Below, piece by piece: positions 33,903 to 49,213 of a DNA stretch of 64,000 bases. The notes under the pieces are model-generated. The model saw only the letters and a list, made by a program, of their open reading frames with translations, ran no database searches and was not told the DNA's origin. Made by a program: the position numbers and the translations under genes. Source of the stretch: Cyanophora paradoxa (Eukaryota; Glaucocystophyceae; Cyanophorales; Cyanophoraceae); assembly GCA_004431415.1 (NCBI GenBank), contig QPMI01000526.1:124001-188000 (forward strand). Reading direction: 5' to 3'. Each line of letters begins with the position of its first letter. Position 1 is the first letter of the stretch.

Positions 33903-35865
33903 CTACGGGGCGTGCCCGAGCTGGCGGAGGCGGGCCTCGAGCCGCTCCTTCTCTGCCAGGACCTCGAAGTAGCCCCGCTTCACGTTCTCGTACTTCTCCA
34001 GCGGCACCTGCGCGTGCGACGTCACGGCGTCGGCGTCGGTGTCGATTCGAATCAAGCTTATGAAAGAAGGCTCGGCGTAGGGCCAGGAGGCGTGTTTATG
34101 ATGGAAGATGGAAGATGTTTATGCGTATTATAATTACATATATATTAGGATGTCGGTATCGATTCGAATCAATTGCAAGGCTCGCATGAGGCCACGTGCA
34201 CGCCCCCGCGCGCATTCTTCTGCGCCTCGAGAAAAGGGGCCCGGGTGCCACCGCTTCTAGAACGGAAGCTCGCCTAGCTAGCGCCTCCGCCACACCCGCT
34301 AGGGACCTAGCTCCCTCGCCTCTATCCTGCCGCTCGCATGAGGAGGCCAAGCCCCCGCCCCCGCGCGTTTATACGACGGCATAAACAGCTCACCGTGTTC
34401 TGCGCTGGCCCTTGCTGGCCTTGGCCGTGGCCGGCGCCCTGGCGGGACGCCGACGCCGCCCGCAGCTGCGCGCGAACGTGCGGCGTGGGCGAGGGCGAAG
34501 GTCAGGCTACAGATAGCTAGGCGCCGGCGGCGCGCCGGCGCATCACGAAGGCCTCATCGATCGCACCTGCGAATTCGCACCTGCACGTCCAGCGCCTCTG
34601 CGCGCTGGCGCGCGGCCGCCGCTTCCTGGCACGCGGCCGCTGCTTCCTGGCGCGCGCCCACCGCTTCCTGGCGCGCGGACCCCGCCTCCCGGTGCGCCTG
34701 TGCATGCCCGCGGCCAGGCCGCGGCCATCGGAGTCAGACGGGCGTACAGCTGCGTAAAATCATTGCAATCGTATTTTACGGCGGTGCACCCGGGCGGCGG
34801 CGGCGCGGGCCTCCTTCAGCTCCGCAGCCAGCCTGGTCATCGCGGCCGCGGCCTCCTCCCGCCGCCCCGCCTCGGCCGCCTCGAGCTGAAGCGGCCAGCG
34901 CGCACCGTCAAATTAAATTGACGGGTGCGAGAATTCGAAGCGGAGCGCTCACGCGGGCGGCGGCAGCGCGGGCCTCCTTCAGCTCCGCAGCCAGCCTGGT
35001 GATCGCGGCCGCGGCCTCCTCCCGCCGCCCCGCCTCAGCCGCCTCAAGCTGAAGCGGCCAGCGCGCACCGTCAAATTAAATTGACGGGTGCGAGAATTCG
35101 AAGCGGAGCGCTCACGCGGGCGGCGGCGGCGCGGGCCTCCTTCAGCTCCGCAGTCAGCCTGGCCATCGCGGCCCCGGCCTCCTCCCGCCGCCCCACCTCT
35201 GCCGCCTCCAGCTGCGGCGGAGTCGACAGCGTCACACGGAGCTGAAGCAGAGAGACGGGCGCGAGAAGCTTCAGCGGAGCGCTCACGCGGGCGGCGGCGG
35301 CGCGTGCCTCCTCCAGCTCCTCGGCCAGCTGCGCCATCAGCGCCCTCGCCTCCTCCCGCTCCGCTTCCGCCGCCTCGGCCTGCAGGCGCCACGGCCGGCG
35401 ACTCAGAACGCGATGTAAATGTGCCGCGCAGCAACGGCCGCGGCCGCGGCCGCGGCCCGGCGCCCGGCGCCGGCGCGCGCGCGCACCGCCATTCGCAGCG
35501 TTTCGACGAAGCGAGAATAGCCCCCAGCCGATCGCGAGCTGCACTGCGATCAGTGCCGCCCGCGGCTATATCTATATATATCTAAAAGAAAATGCGGTCT
35601 GAACCGCGCGCGCGTGCACGCACATTGAACTCGAAGACGCGCTGTCGGCGCCGAGGTCTCGGTCCGGCCTGCCGAGGAGCGCCCTGGCCTTGCCGAGGAC
35701 CGCCGCGTACCCGTCCCTCTCGCGGTGCGCCTCCCGCTGTACCCGTACGAGCCGGGGGGGGCTCGCGGGGCAGCCCGACCCGAGCACGAGCCCGCGGCCG
35801 CTCGAATCCCCCCCGAAGCTTAAGCGCCCGCTGCAGCCGCGGGCCCCCTGCGCGACGTCGACCAT
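33903..35865 (-). CDS. coiled-coil protein with a recent tandem exon array
   Basis: ATG at 35,865 (MVDVAQGARGC) opens an exon containing VQREAHRERDGYAAVLGKAR. An array of four homologous exons follows: 35,287-35,379 (93 nt), then 35,116-35,211, 34,953-35,048 and 34,790-34,885 (96 nt each). Each encodes a variant of AAEAGRREEAAAAITRLAAE continuing LKEARAAAAR. Downstream, coding-like Arg/Ala-rich exons near 34.55-34.72 kb are less certain. The last exon reads YENVKRGYFEVLAEKERLEA and ends LGHAP, stop at 33,903. The product is a coiled coil with no catalytic motif. It recalls the other coiled-coil gene of the island in style (exon-unit expansion) but not in sequence. Confidence 0.6.
34790..35379 (-). 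repeat. tandem array of 163-170 bp exon-intron units
   Basis: Four exon copies are separated by introns. The introns at 34,886-34,952 and 35,049-35,115 are both 67 bp and appear identical by eye. Each contains the hairpin-forming CCGTCAAATTAAATTGACGG. Near-identity of intron sequence means the duplication is recent. Exon lengths divisible by three keep the frame whatever the copy number. Confidence 0.85.
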
Positions 35866-36600
35866 GCATCGTCAGAACATATGATGATCGGAGTGGAGGC
35901 AAGCGGGTCTAGTTGCGTATACGTAGCGCGTGCTTGCTAGGTCTAATACAAATGCACAACCAGTCCCCCATATATACTTAAAATTAGATGACCGTGAATA
36001 AGATTCTAATCTTTCTCACCATCATGTGCATAGTTTGCGGCGGTGGCATAAGGCCGTCTCCGTCCGCGGCCGCCGACCTGTGCGCGCGCGCGTTCCGAGT
36101 TCAAAGCTCAATTATATTATATAAACTAATATCATGGTAACTTCGAAAACACGCACGATGTCAACGGCGCCGGCGCCGCTGAAGCGAGGGCCGCAGCGAC
36201 ATTCAAAGGCTCCTGCAGGCCCGGAGCCGGGTCGTGGCCTCCCGATTGGAAACCTGTACCCAGAGGGCTCACGGCGCGATTCGGATCCAGTTGCCCCGCC
36301 CCCGCCTCCGGATCCGGATCCGGACACGAGCTTGACATGTCGACGTCGAGCGGGGCTGCAGCCGGCGCTGACTTGAGCGGCTCGCCCGAGCCCGAGCTGC
36401 TCTGTTCATGCTGCGGGGAGGCCGCGCGGGCCAGCGGGGTGCCGAGCGGGGATCCGGAGCCCGGATCCGGAGCAGGCCCGCCGATGTCGACGTCAGAATC
36501 GGCCTCGGGATCGGGGCGCGCAGCTGCGAGCGGGCTCGTTCGTTCTAGATCTGTTAGCGCTGTCGCTGGCCTGTCGCCGGCCGCGGGGGATCCAGGGACT
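35866..36600. other. intergenic region, AT-rich then GC-rich
   Basis: 35.88-36.13 kb is AT-rich and ends the accessory island. From 36.13 kb a plus-strand frame (MVTSKTRTMSTAPAPLKRG) is open but is rich in Pro and repeated GATCCGGA hexamers. I do not consider it a supported gene. Confidence 0.3.
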
Positions 36601-38760
36601 GCCGAGGGTCCAGATGGCGATATCGACGGCAGCTTCTTCGGTTGGCTGTCGCTTTCGCTGCGGCGCGGACTGCGGCTGCAGCCAACATCGCGATCGGGGC
36701 CAGGGGTCGGCCGGGGGCTGGGGCTGTGGATACGACTCCGGCTGGGGCTGGGGCTGGGGCTGGGGCTGGGGCTGTGGATTCGACTGCGGCTTTGGCTGTG
36801 GCTTCGGCTGCGGCTTCGGCTTCGGCTGCGGCTATGAGTACGTCGCCGGCTCTCCCCTTGGCTCCCTTCGCTGCTTCGGGATCGGCCGCGACTGCGACTG
36901 CTGCTGCGGCTGCCGCTTGAGCTTGAGCTTCGACTGCGCGCGCGATCGCGAGATCGATTGCGCCGCGACCGCTTACGGCTGCGGCTGCGGCTGCGGCTGC
37001 GGCTGCGGCTGCGGCGGCGGCGCCGACTGCCGCTGCGGCTGCGGCTGCGGCTGCGGCTGCGGCTGCGGCTCCGGCCCCGCTTGACCGACTCTCGGGACAG
37101 GTACCTGCGAATTCGAAGAAGACAGAAGAGTGTCAGAAAGCTAAGAACCAGGACAGGCGCCTAGGTCTAGGCCTAGGCCCAGGCCTCCGGCAAGATCTAG
37201 ATCTAGGGCCGCCAACTCCCCCTAGAAGACATAAGAAGATCAAGATCAAGAAGACATAAGAGTATATATCAGAAAGTTAAGAGGGCCTCCGGCAAGATCC
37301 GCCTAGCTCTAGGCCTAGGCCTAGGCCTAGACCCAGGCCTCCGGCAAGATCCGCCTAGCCCTAGGCCTAGGCCCACGCCTCCGGCAAGATCCGCCTAGCC
37401 CTAGGCCTAGGCCCAGGCCTCCGGCAAGATCCGCCTAGCCCTAGGCCTAGGCCTAGGCCTCCGGCAAGATCCGCCTAGCCCTAGGCCTAGGCCTAGGCCT
37501 CCGGCAAGATCTAAATCTAGATCCAGGGCCACGCACTCCCTCTCAACCTCCTCCAGGCCCGCCGAGTCCTCCTCGGTGAAGGTCCCCCGCTGCGCAGGCG
37601 GCCGCGGGCGGAACAGGCCGCGTCGGTGTCAATAATACATGCATACCGCAGCGGCCCGTCGTGCCGGACGAGGGGGGGAGGAAGAGGGGGAGGGAGGGGG
37701 AGGGGGTGAAGAGGGGATCGAGGGGAAGGGGAAGGGGGGGTACGAATCAAAGCACCTCCTTGGAGAACTCCGCGACGCCCGTGCAGCTCCCCCAGGACGA
37801 CTCGACCTCGATCTGGCCGCGGGATCCCTGCGGCGCGCGCGGCGGCCGGCCGGTGGTTTAAGTGGGGTTTCAAAACTTTAATTTGAGCAGAATCGGCCGC
37901 CGGCCGCCGGCAGCGGGCCCGGCGCGGGCGCACCCTGACGAGCCGAGCGGCGTCCTGCCTTCGGCGGAACCGGACGAAGGCGGCCGAGAACTCGCCGGGG
38001 CGGCTCTGCATCCGTATCAGCCGCACCGCCTCCAGGGGGCCGTACCTGGGCGGCCGGGCGGACTGCAATCAGATATTAAAGGTTGAGCGCGATCGCGAAA
38101 TGGACAGTGGGGGAAGGGGGGAGGGGCGGGGGCGGGGGGGGTAGGGGCAGGGCGGGGAGGAGGGGGGGAGGGGGCGGAGGCCACAGAGCAGACCGCCTGC
38201 AGACGTTCGGGGGGAAATGGAAAGAGGGGAGGAGAGGCGGCGGGGTGGGGGGTGGGGGGGGGGGGGGCGGGGGGGGGGGGGGCGGGGCTTTGCGAAGTTC
38301 TGGATCGAAGTTCTTACCTCGGAGGGAAATGGAAAGAGGGAGGAAAGGCGGCGGGGTGGGGAATGTGGGGGAGGGGGAGGGAGTGGGGTAGGGGAGGGAG
38401 CGGGGTAGGGAGAGGGGGAACGGGGTAGGGTAGGGGGTGGGGGGCGGAATTGGGGGGGGGGGGGGGGGCGGACTGCAGGCGATCGCGAGAAAAATGGACA
38501 GAGGGGGAAGGGGAGGGGGGGAGACGGGGAGAGGGGGAGGGGGAGGGGGGGTAGCGGACCGCCTGCAGGCGAGGGCGAGATCGCGGCGGGACGGCGCCGG
38601 CTTTCGGCGCCCATTGACTGTGAACCTCCCCACCCAGACCGTTCCTTTGCCGAAGCGTGGATTAGCATTCGAGGGCCTTCGGGAGACGTCCGCTGCAGCT
38701 GCAGCTGCAGCTGCAGTTGGCCTCGAGCTCGGCGCTGGCTGAGCCTCGCGCGCGCCGCGG
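36600..38760 (-). CDS. poorly resolved gene, possibly RRM protein with RS-like low-complexity tail
   Basis: Several minus-strand segments look like exons: GTVWVGRFTVNGRRKPAPSR (about 38,650-38,580), YGPLEAVRLIRMQSR followed by FSAAFVRFRRRQDAARLV (38,050-37,940), IEVESSWGSCTGVAEFSKE (37,820-37,760) and RGTFTEEDSAGLEEVEREC (37,590-37,535). WVGRF and AAFVRFRRRQDA resemble RNP2 and RNP1 of an RNA-recognition motif. Downstream, at 36.72-37.08 kb, a (GGCTGC)n tract reads Arg-Ser repeats in one minus frame, as in SR splicing proteins, but Pro-Gln or poly-Ala in the others. Family, start, end and frame of the tail are all uncertain. Confidence 0.35.
36720..37085. repeat. (GGCTGC)n-type low-complexity tract
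   Basis: Hexamer-based GGCTGC/GGCTGG/GGCTTC tracts occupy 36,740-36,835 and 36,975-37,080, separated by a less repetitive stretch. All six frames stay open, giving Gly-Cys, Leu-Arg or Ala on the plus strand and Arg-Ser, Pro-Gln or Ala on the minus strand. Open frames here are therefore not evidence of coding. Confidence 0.85.
37150..37530. repeat. minisatellite (CCTCCGGCAAGATCCGCC units)
   Basis: About seven copies of a 40-55 bp unit: CTCCGGCAAGATCCGCCTAG followed by one to four CCTAGG palindromes. The outermost copies are flanked by related sequence (GATCTAGATC with GGCCGCCAACTCC or GGCCACGCACTCC). The array may thus sit in an intron and include an echo of the neighbouring exon end at about 37,535. 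Confidence 0.85.
38095..38570. repeat. G-rich intronic tract with embedded copy of a DDX41 intron start
   Basis: Long G runs (C runs on the coding minus strand) with a duplicated GGGAAATGGAAAGAGGG block at about 38,211 and 38,325. Embedded at 38,281-38,319 is a 39-bp sequence identical to 42,035-42,073 in the DDX41 gene. Read on the minus strand it starts with a GTAAGA donor. Confidence 0.8.
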
Positions 38761-39950
38761 TCGATGCCACCCGACGTAGTCGGAGTGCACGCGCCTACAG
38801 CCGGCGGAGCAGCAGGTCCTGTGCTCTGCGCGCAGGTGCATGCACATGTGACGTGGCGTCTCTACGTCAACGATCGCAAGCGCGCGCGCGCAAGCGAGGC
38901 GTGGCGAACCTTGCCTAGCGACTGATCATGATCATGAGCATCAGTGGAACCGCCTTCCGTGCCGGCCAGCTCCAGTCTGACAAGGAGCTCGATTTCTCGG
39001 CCCTGGCAATAGATCAGTGCGGCCCCGGAAGGCGAATACTGGTACTAGTCGGCCGCGACCGGGCGCCGAGTAGTCTCTCACGTACGTTCAGCTTTATGCG
39101 TTGAATCTGACGCCTGCACACGCGGGCGGGGAGCATGCTTAGAGGCTACGTCGCGCCGCAAGCACGCCGTGACGGGCCGCGGTTGCGGCCGAGCTCACCT
39201 GGCTCCCGCTGCGGCATCGGCATCGGTAAACCACAGCTTGATGCGCCTGGATTCACTGCGCATGCGCGCGCGCATGCGTGAGACCGCGTAAGTGGCGCGC
39301 GTGATGCGCGTCGTTGCGCGATGGCATACCTGTCAAGCTCTTCGTTCGCTGGATTGAATCGACTCTTCAGTTCGTCTCTCAGACTCGTTACGTCGAGCTG
39401 TGGTGAGGGAAAGGAGTGAGCGACGGTCCAGCTGCGGATCCGGAGGGAAGCGAGTGCTCGCGCGCGGAGCGCTGGCCGCGCTGCGCCGTGAACAGCACGT
39501 GCGCACCTTGGCCGATGGAGACCATTCGACCGCGACCACCGAGCTCGAGCTCAAACGCTGATCATGCATGAGACATTCGCGCCGCGGGCCTCTAGATGCG
39601 AGTACCCCTCGATACTAAGAGTATGATGCGATCAATCCGGACTGTACCGGACATACTTCGAGCTTCGGGACTCGCAAGGCTGCATGCGCAATGAAAGATC
39701 GGGCCGGGGCGCCGCCGGCGCCATCCTATGCGCCGCCGCCGTGTACCCCATGTACCCGTGCTCCCCCTGCCCTCTCTACCCCTCCAGCTGCCACAGCCCC
39801 ATATCCGGTACCCCACCCGAGCCCCGCAACCCCGCCTGAGTACCCTCTCGATGTCGATCCAGGCGCGAGGTGCTCGCAATTCGGATACCCCCAACACGTC
39901 CGGACGGCGGCGCGGCCGGAGCCGCGGGCCGCGGGCCCGGCGCCGGGCCG
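38761..39950. other. no recognised gene
   Basis: The stretch is rich in CATGCGCGC palindromes and GATCATGATC motifs. A plus-strand start at 38,928 (MIMSISGTAFRAGQLQSDKE) is open for about 45 codons and could be an exon, but no family is recognisable. The right end lies next to the DDX41 stop codon and probably holds its 3' untranslated region. Confidence 0.3.
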
Positions 39951-45389
<5,439 letters not shown>

Positions 45390-45512
45390 GTTTCGGCAGC
45401 CTGTACCCGGACGCTAGCTAGTCCCCCCTCACCAGAAAAAGAACACGGACCAAGCCAGCGACCCAGCCAGCGACCCAACGAGCCCAGTGAGCGGTGCAGC
45501 AACTCGGGCAGG

Positions 45513-46026
45513 ATGTCTCGGCCGACATACGACGTCATTAGGAGCGAGGCTGTGAGGCATGCGGTCCGCAACGAGATGCGTTCTCTGGAGCGCGCCTTCG
45601 AGTTCTCGGACTCTGAGGTAGCTAGCCGCACACCGGCGGCCATCCCCGTGGGTTGCCGATGCGGGCCGCCTCGCCCCACGCAGGAGGAAGATGAGGCACC
45701 GGTTGCCAAGCCTCAGGCCCCGACGATTCCGCCCAAGGACGGGATCCGCGGCGATAAGTCGACCTACAGGAGGGACTTTACAGGCGTCGGCTCGTTGAGT
45801 AAGCACCCCCTCTCGCTGCTTGCCGACTCTCTTCACCTCGGCGCGAAGCTGACCGCGGCCGTGCCCCGAAGGCAAAGTGGACAAGACGCACTTCATGCCG
45901 CGCAACGAAATCACTGCGTTCCGCGGTGCGCGAGGCGGCCCGCCACCTCTGCCGCCGCGTGCCTCTGATCTGGACCCGCTTCACTCTATCGCAGAGGCCG
46001 TATCGAAGGCCGTCAAGTTTAGGTGA
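45513..46026 (+). CDS. small three-exon protein of unknown function
   Basis: Exons 45,513-45,617, 45,684-45,798 and 45,872-46,026 join in frame to 124 residues. The protein starts MSRPTYDVIRSEAVRHAVRN with a predicted helix, then a Pro/Lys linker (KPQAPTIPPKDGIRGD), then STYRRDFTG, then KVDKTHFMPRNEITAFRGAR, and ends EAVSKAVKFR. Donors are GTAGCT and GTAAGC; acceptors are CGCAG and CGAAG. The length sum is a multiple of three, which supports the model. Short Y-x-x-D-F motifs of this kind occur in some axonemal proteins, but I do not recognise the family. The start codon lies 123 bp from that of the divergent DDX41 gene. Confidence 0.6.
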
Positions 46027-47516
46027 TGGCCGCTCCGGCGCAGGGAGATGCATATAGGCGCCGCTGCTCGGTCAGCTCCACCCTGGACTCGGCCGCCCGT
46101 CCGCGCCCGCACCCTTCTTGAGATTTGTTTCCAGGATTAGCTTGTATCACAGCGCAGGTGTAGTTTTTAAGTGACTGAGTAGAATACAGCAGTTCAGGTT
46201 GGACCGGATGGCGTTTGCCGGCCTCCCCCGGCCGGGCTAGCGCTCAGGCCCCGGACCCGAGTAAATTTGGCCCGAACAGGGTGCAAGCGTCACCCCGAGG
46301 CCCTCGCCGCTTCCCACCCCTTTCCTCCGATCCCCATGGGTTGCGAGTTCTCCAATGCGCATCTTATCTAGAACCAACATGCTGGCGAAAAGACTGGAGA
46401 CTGCAAAGACTGGGCCGGCAGGCCGCGGCACTCGTCGCGAGGCCGGGGGGCACCTTCGAATTCGCCGCCACTGAGCGCCCCTCCTTGCAAGTGTCGCCCC
46501 GAGCCGGCGAAGGCCGGCCCTGCCGCGCCGGGCTTCGGCCGGCAACCGCCCCAGCACCGCAGGCCTAGAGCCGCTTCCGAGCCGAGAGGGGCGGTGGCGG
46601 AGGACGCGGCGGCGGCCGCCGCTGTCGGGGCGGCCAGGTCACCATCGGCCGCCTTCTCCGCGCCGCCGCCTCGAGCTCGGCGGCGGCGCCCTGGCCCGCA
46701 GGTGCCCCGCCTCCGCCTGCGCTGCCTGCGTAGCTTAGTAGCCCCGGGAGGCGCGGGCCGGGGCGGGGCGGGGCGCGGGCGCGACGTGGCAAAGCGCGAC
46801 CCTGCCTTATCCGATCGCCCCCGGGCGTCCTCCCCGCCTGCGAAGAGCGCCGGCAGGCGCGGGGCGGGGCGCGGGCGCGAGGTGCCGGGGCGCGGCCCCC
46901 TCGGCTTCGTCATTGCGGTCCTGCCTCATCCGATGGGCATCCTCCCCGCCTGCGTTGAGCGCGGCATCAGCGCCGGCCGGGCCCTCGCAGGAGGTCGGCG
47001 GAGCACCCCGCGCCCCGCGCCCCGCACAAACGCTGCAGCAGCGCCATCCGCGCCCGCTCCGCCTCCAGCGCCGCGCGTGCGCCGCGGAGCATCGGACGAA
47101 GCACAGCACCTGCCGCTGGGAGGCTGCCGCGCTGCGATAGCGCGAGGGACTCAGGTCCTCGCCGCCGGGCGGGCGCGTGTACACGTAGCCGGCGCCGCGG
47201 GTCGGAGCCGCGAGCGCGGCGGAACGAGGCCGGGCGTTCGCAGCGCGGGCCCGAAGCTAAGGCCCCGAGAGCACCGGGCCGACTGCTGTTCGCGGGCATT
47301 GCTGACGATGCTCCTCGTGACGCACGACCCGTGACGCTCACTCGCAACCGCAGCCCAAGAGAACTCGCACCTACGATCACTCGCACTCTGCAACGATCGG
47401 GACTTCGTACGTGCTGCTGTGCAAGCATGGCCCGCCCGCACGCAAGCCTTGATCGGCGCCCTCAGCAGCAGCAAACTCCACAGCACCCTCGATCCTCCAC
47501 CCCCACCCCCCCTGAT

Positions 47517-47663
47517 GTTGCCAACTGGCCTGCAGGAAAACCTGCAGGGCCAGTGCAGGCCTGCAGGAAAACCTGCAGGCCAGTTGGCAACGGCGAGAAA
47601 ATGCCCCCAGCACATCCATGCAAAGCGCCCTACCCCCCATGTCGTTGCCAACTGGCCTGCAGG
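47517..47663. repeat. inverted-repeat cluster (TGCCAACTGGCCTGCAGG)
   Basis: A 20-bp arm at 47,517-47,536 is repeated in inverted orientation at 47,572-47,591 and again in direct orientation at 47,644-47,663. Between the arms are further CCTGCAGG palindromes separated by AAAA. The first two arms could form a hairpin with a 35-bp loop. Confidence 0.88.
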
Positions 47664-47794
47664 AAAAGCTGCAGGCCTGTACGGGCCCTACGGGGGAGGC
47701 GGGGAGAAGCGATCAAAAGTTCGCTGAGCGCCTCGTTGCGCCAGCGTACTTCTGGCGAGGCACTCGCGCTCTAGATGTCACAGCCAACTCGGAG

Positions 47795-48235
47795 CTCGTT
47801 CAAGCCGCGCCCCGCGGCTCCTCTGCTCTCGCGTCGGGCCCGAGTGCGATTGGCGCAAATCGCACTCGGGGCCTGCGGGCGTGCCTGCCCGTCGGCCGGG
47901 TCCGTCGCTGGTTGCTGCAGCACCACGCCAATCAAGACGAGCAGAAGAGCAGGTGTGACCGCTCCGCGCTGAGGCGCTGTGCCCACGCCCGCTTCGTGTA
48001 CCGGTCACGGGCTGCTGGCTGACAGTGTGCGGGCGGGCAGTGGCTCCGGTCGTCAACACGCGCTTTGAACGTCGCGGATAGCCCAGAGCGCGTTCGAGCC
48101 GCGCCCCGCGGCTCTTCCACTCTCGCGTCGGGCCCGAGTGCGATTGCAATTGGCGCGAATCGCACTCGGGGCTTGCGGGCGTGTCTGCGCGTCCGCCCGG
48201 CCCGCTGCTGGTCGCTGCAGCACGTGAGCACACCA
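47795..48235 (+). repeat. segmental direct repeat, each copy with a palindrome
   Basis: Two copies of about 140 bp (roughly 47,795-47,935 and 48,087-48,232) are similar over most of their length. Each contains CCCGAGTGCGATT facing AATCGCACTCGGG (47,839-47,870 and 48,133-48,170). Spacers of 6 and 12 bp differ by an insertion. They have the look of a small non-autonomous repeat family, but no terminal repeats or target-site duplications were established. Confidence 0.75.
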
Positions 48236-48599
48236 GATTAGCATAAGATCATGTGTAACCGATCCGCGCTGATCGCTAAGCCCGGCCCTCGCAGCACGCC
48301 GACGGCACCGCGCGCAGCTGCAGTCCGCCCGTGAGCGCGCCCCGCTGCCCAGCGCGGGTCCGATTTGACATGCACGCCAGGACGCGGCAAAGCAGGAGAG
48401 AGGTCGCAAGCCGCGCTGAGGGTCAGGCACCGCGATTCTTTGAGAGCAGCGCCGCGGCGCCGGCTTCGCGGCTTTACGGCTTCGGTGGCGGCCTCGCCCT
48501 TCCATGAGTGTCTGTGGAGCCTCCTTGCGCCTCGTACTCTCTACCGCCCCTCCTTCGCGCCTCCGCCTCCGATCCCGCCCCCGCCCCCTCGAACGCCAG

Positions 48600-49067
48600 C
48601 GCTCTCGCGTGAGCCGGGGCTCCGGCAGGCGGCGGAGGCGCGGCGGGCGGCGGCGCGGCTCGCCCAACGGGGAGGAGGTTCGGCTGTGCCGGGGCGGCGG
48701 CGGCGCTCGGCGGGCGGGGCGGATGCTCGGCGGGCGGCGGCGCGGCTCGCCGGCGGGGCGGAGGCTCGGCGGGCGGCGGCGGCGGTCGGCGGTGGGGCCC
48801 GGGGCGGAGGCTCGGCTGCCGGGCAGGCGGCGGCGGCGCTTGGCGGGCGGGGCGGAGGCTCGGCAGGCGGTGGCGGCGCTCGGCGGGCGGGGCTGAAGCT
48901 CGGCAGGCGGCGGCGCGGCTCGCCGGGCGGGGCGGAGGCGCGGCGGGCGGCGGCGCGGCTCGCCGGGCGGGGTGGCCTCGGGAGGCCCAGAGGGCGGCGG
49001 CGCGGCTCGCCAGGCTGTGCTTAGGCGCGGCGGGCGGGGGCGCAGCGCGCAGGGCTTTAAAGTTTTC
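48600..49067 (+). repeat. minisatellite array 1 (GGCGGCGGCGCGGCTCGCC units)
   Basis: About ten imperfect units of 36-45 bp built from GCGGGCGGCGGCGCGGCTCG and CCGGGCGGGGCGGAGGC. The array ends with a unique tail (CAGGCTGTGCTTAGGCGCGG followed by CAGGGCTTTA) that is also the tail of array 2 at 52.67 kb. The open frames it gives (Pro/Arg/Ala repeats on the minus strand) are a by-product of composition. Confidence 0.85.
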
Positions 49068-49213
49068 CTTTCCTCCAACAGGGCCACTATTACTGCAACT
49101 GCAGGGTCCCTATTCCGTTCATTGTTTACAGTAGTTAAGAACAGTAGCAAAGCGAAATGAACTATGTACAACGTTAATTATATAACTGTTTTAAGGTCTC
49201 TCGATTGCGCGCT

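Larger units (their letters stand above)
46027..49213. other. repeat-dominated region without a recognised gene
   Basis: Open frames abound because of GC content, but none shows a recognisable family. Contents include a duplicated GCGGGGCGGGGCGCGGGCGC block with following CCTGCCTYATCCGATSG (46,758-46,845 and 46,861-46,960), inverted repeats at 47.5 kb, a segmental duplication at 47.8-48.2 kb and a minisatellite at 48.6-49.07 kb, each listed separately. Confidence 0.4.

Noticed and set aside
34790-35379. CRISPR-like array
   Set aside because: The regular units are exons plus introns of a eukaryotic coiled-coil gene. Neither repeats nor spacers have CRISPR sizes or properties, and the genome is eukaryotic.
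36980-37080. Gln/Pro-rich activation domain on the minus strand
   Set aside because: It is one of several equally open frames of a simple hexamer repeat; no supporting exon structure fixes that frame.
36614-37084. Plus-strand Gly-Cys and Leu-Arg repeat proteins
   Set aside because: All six frames are open across the hexamer tracts, so openness is not evidence. No conserved sequence flanks them.
46215-47428. Candidate genes in overlapping frames on both strands
   Set aside because: Frames are open because of GC content. They contain tandemly duplicated G-rich DNA, and I found no splice-linked set with a recognisable domain.
48053-49171. Minus-strand Pro/Arg/Ala repeat protein of about 370 codons
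   Set aside because: It is a reading of the minisatellite array and shares units with array 2. No non-repetitive conserved core is present.
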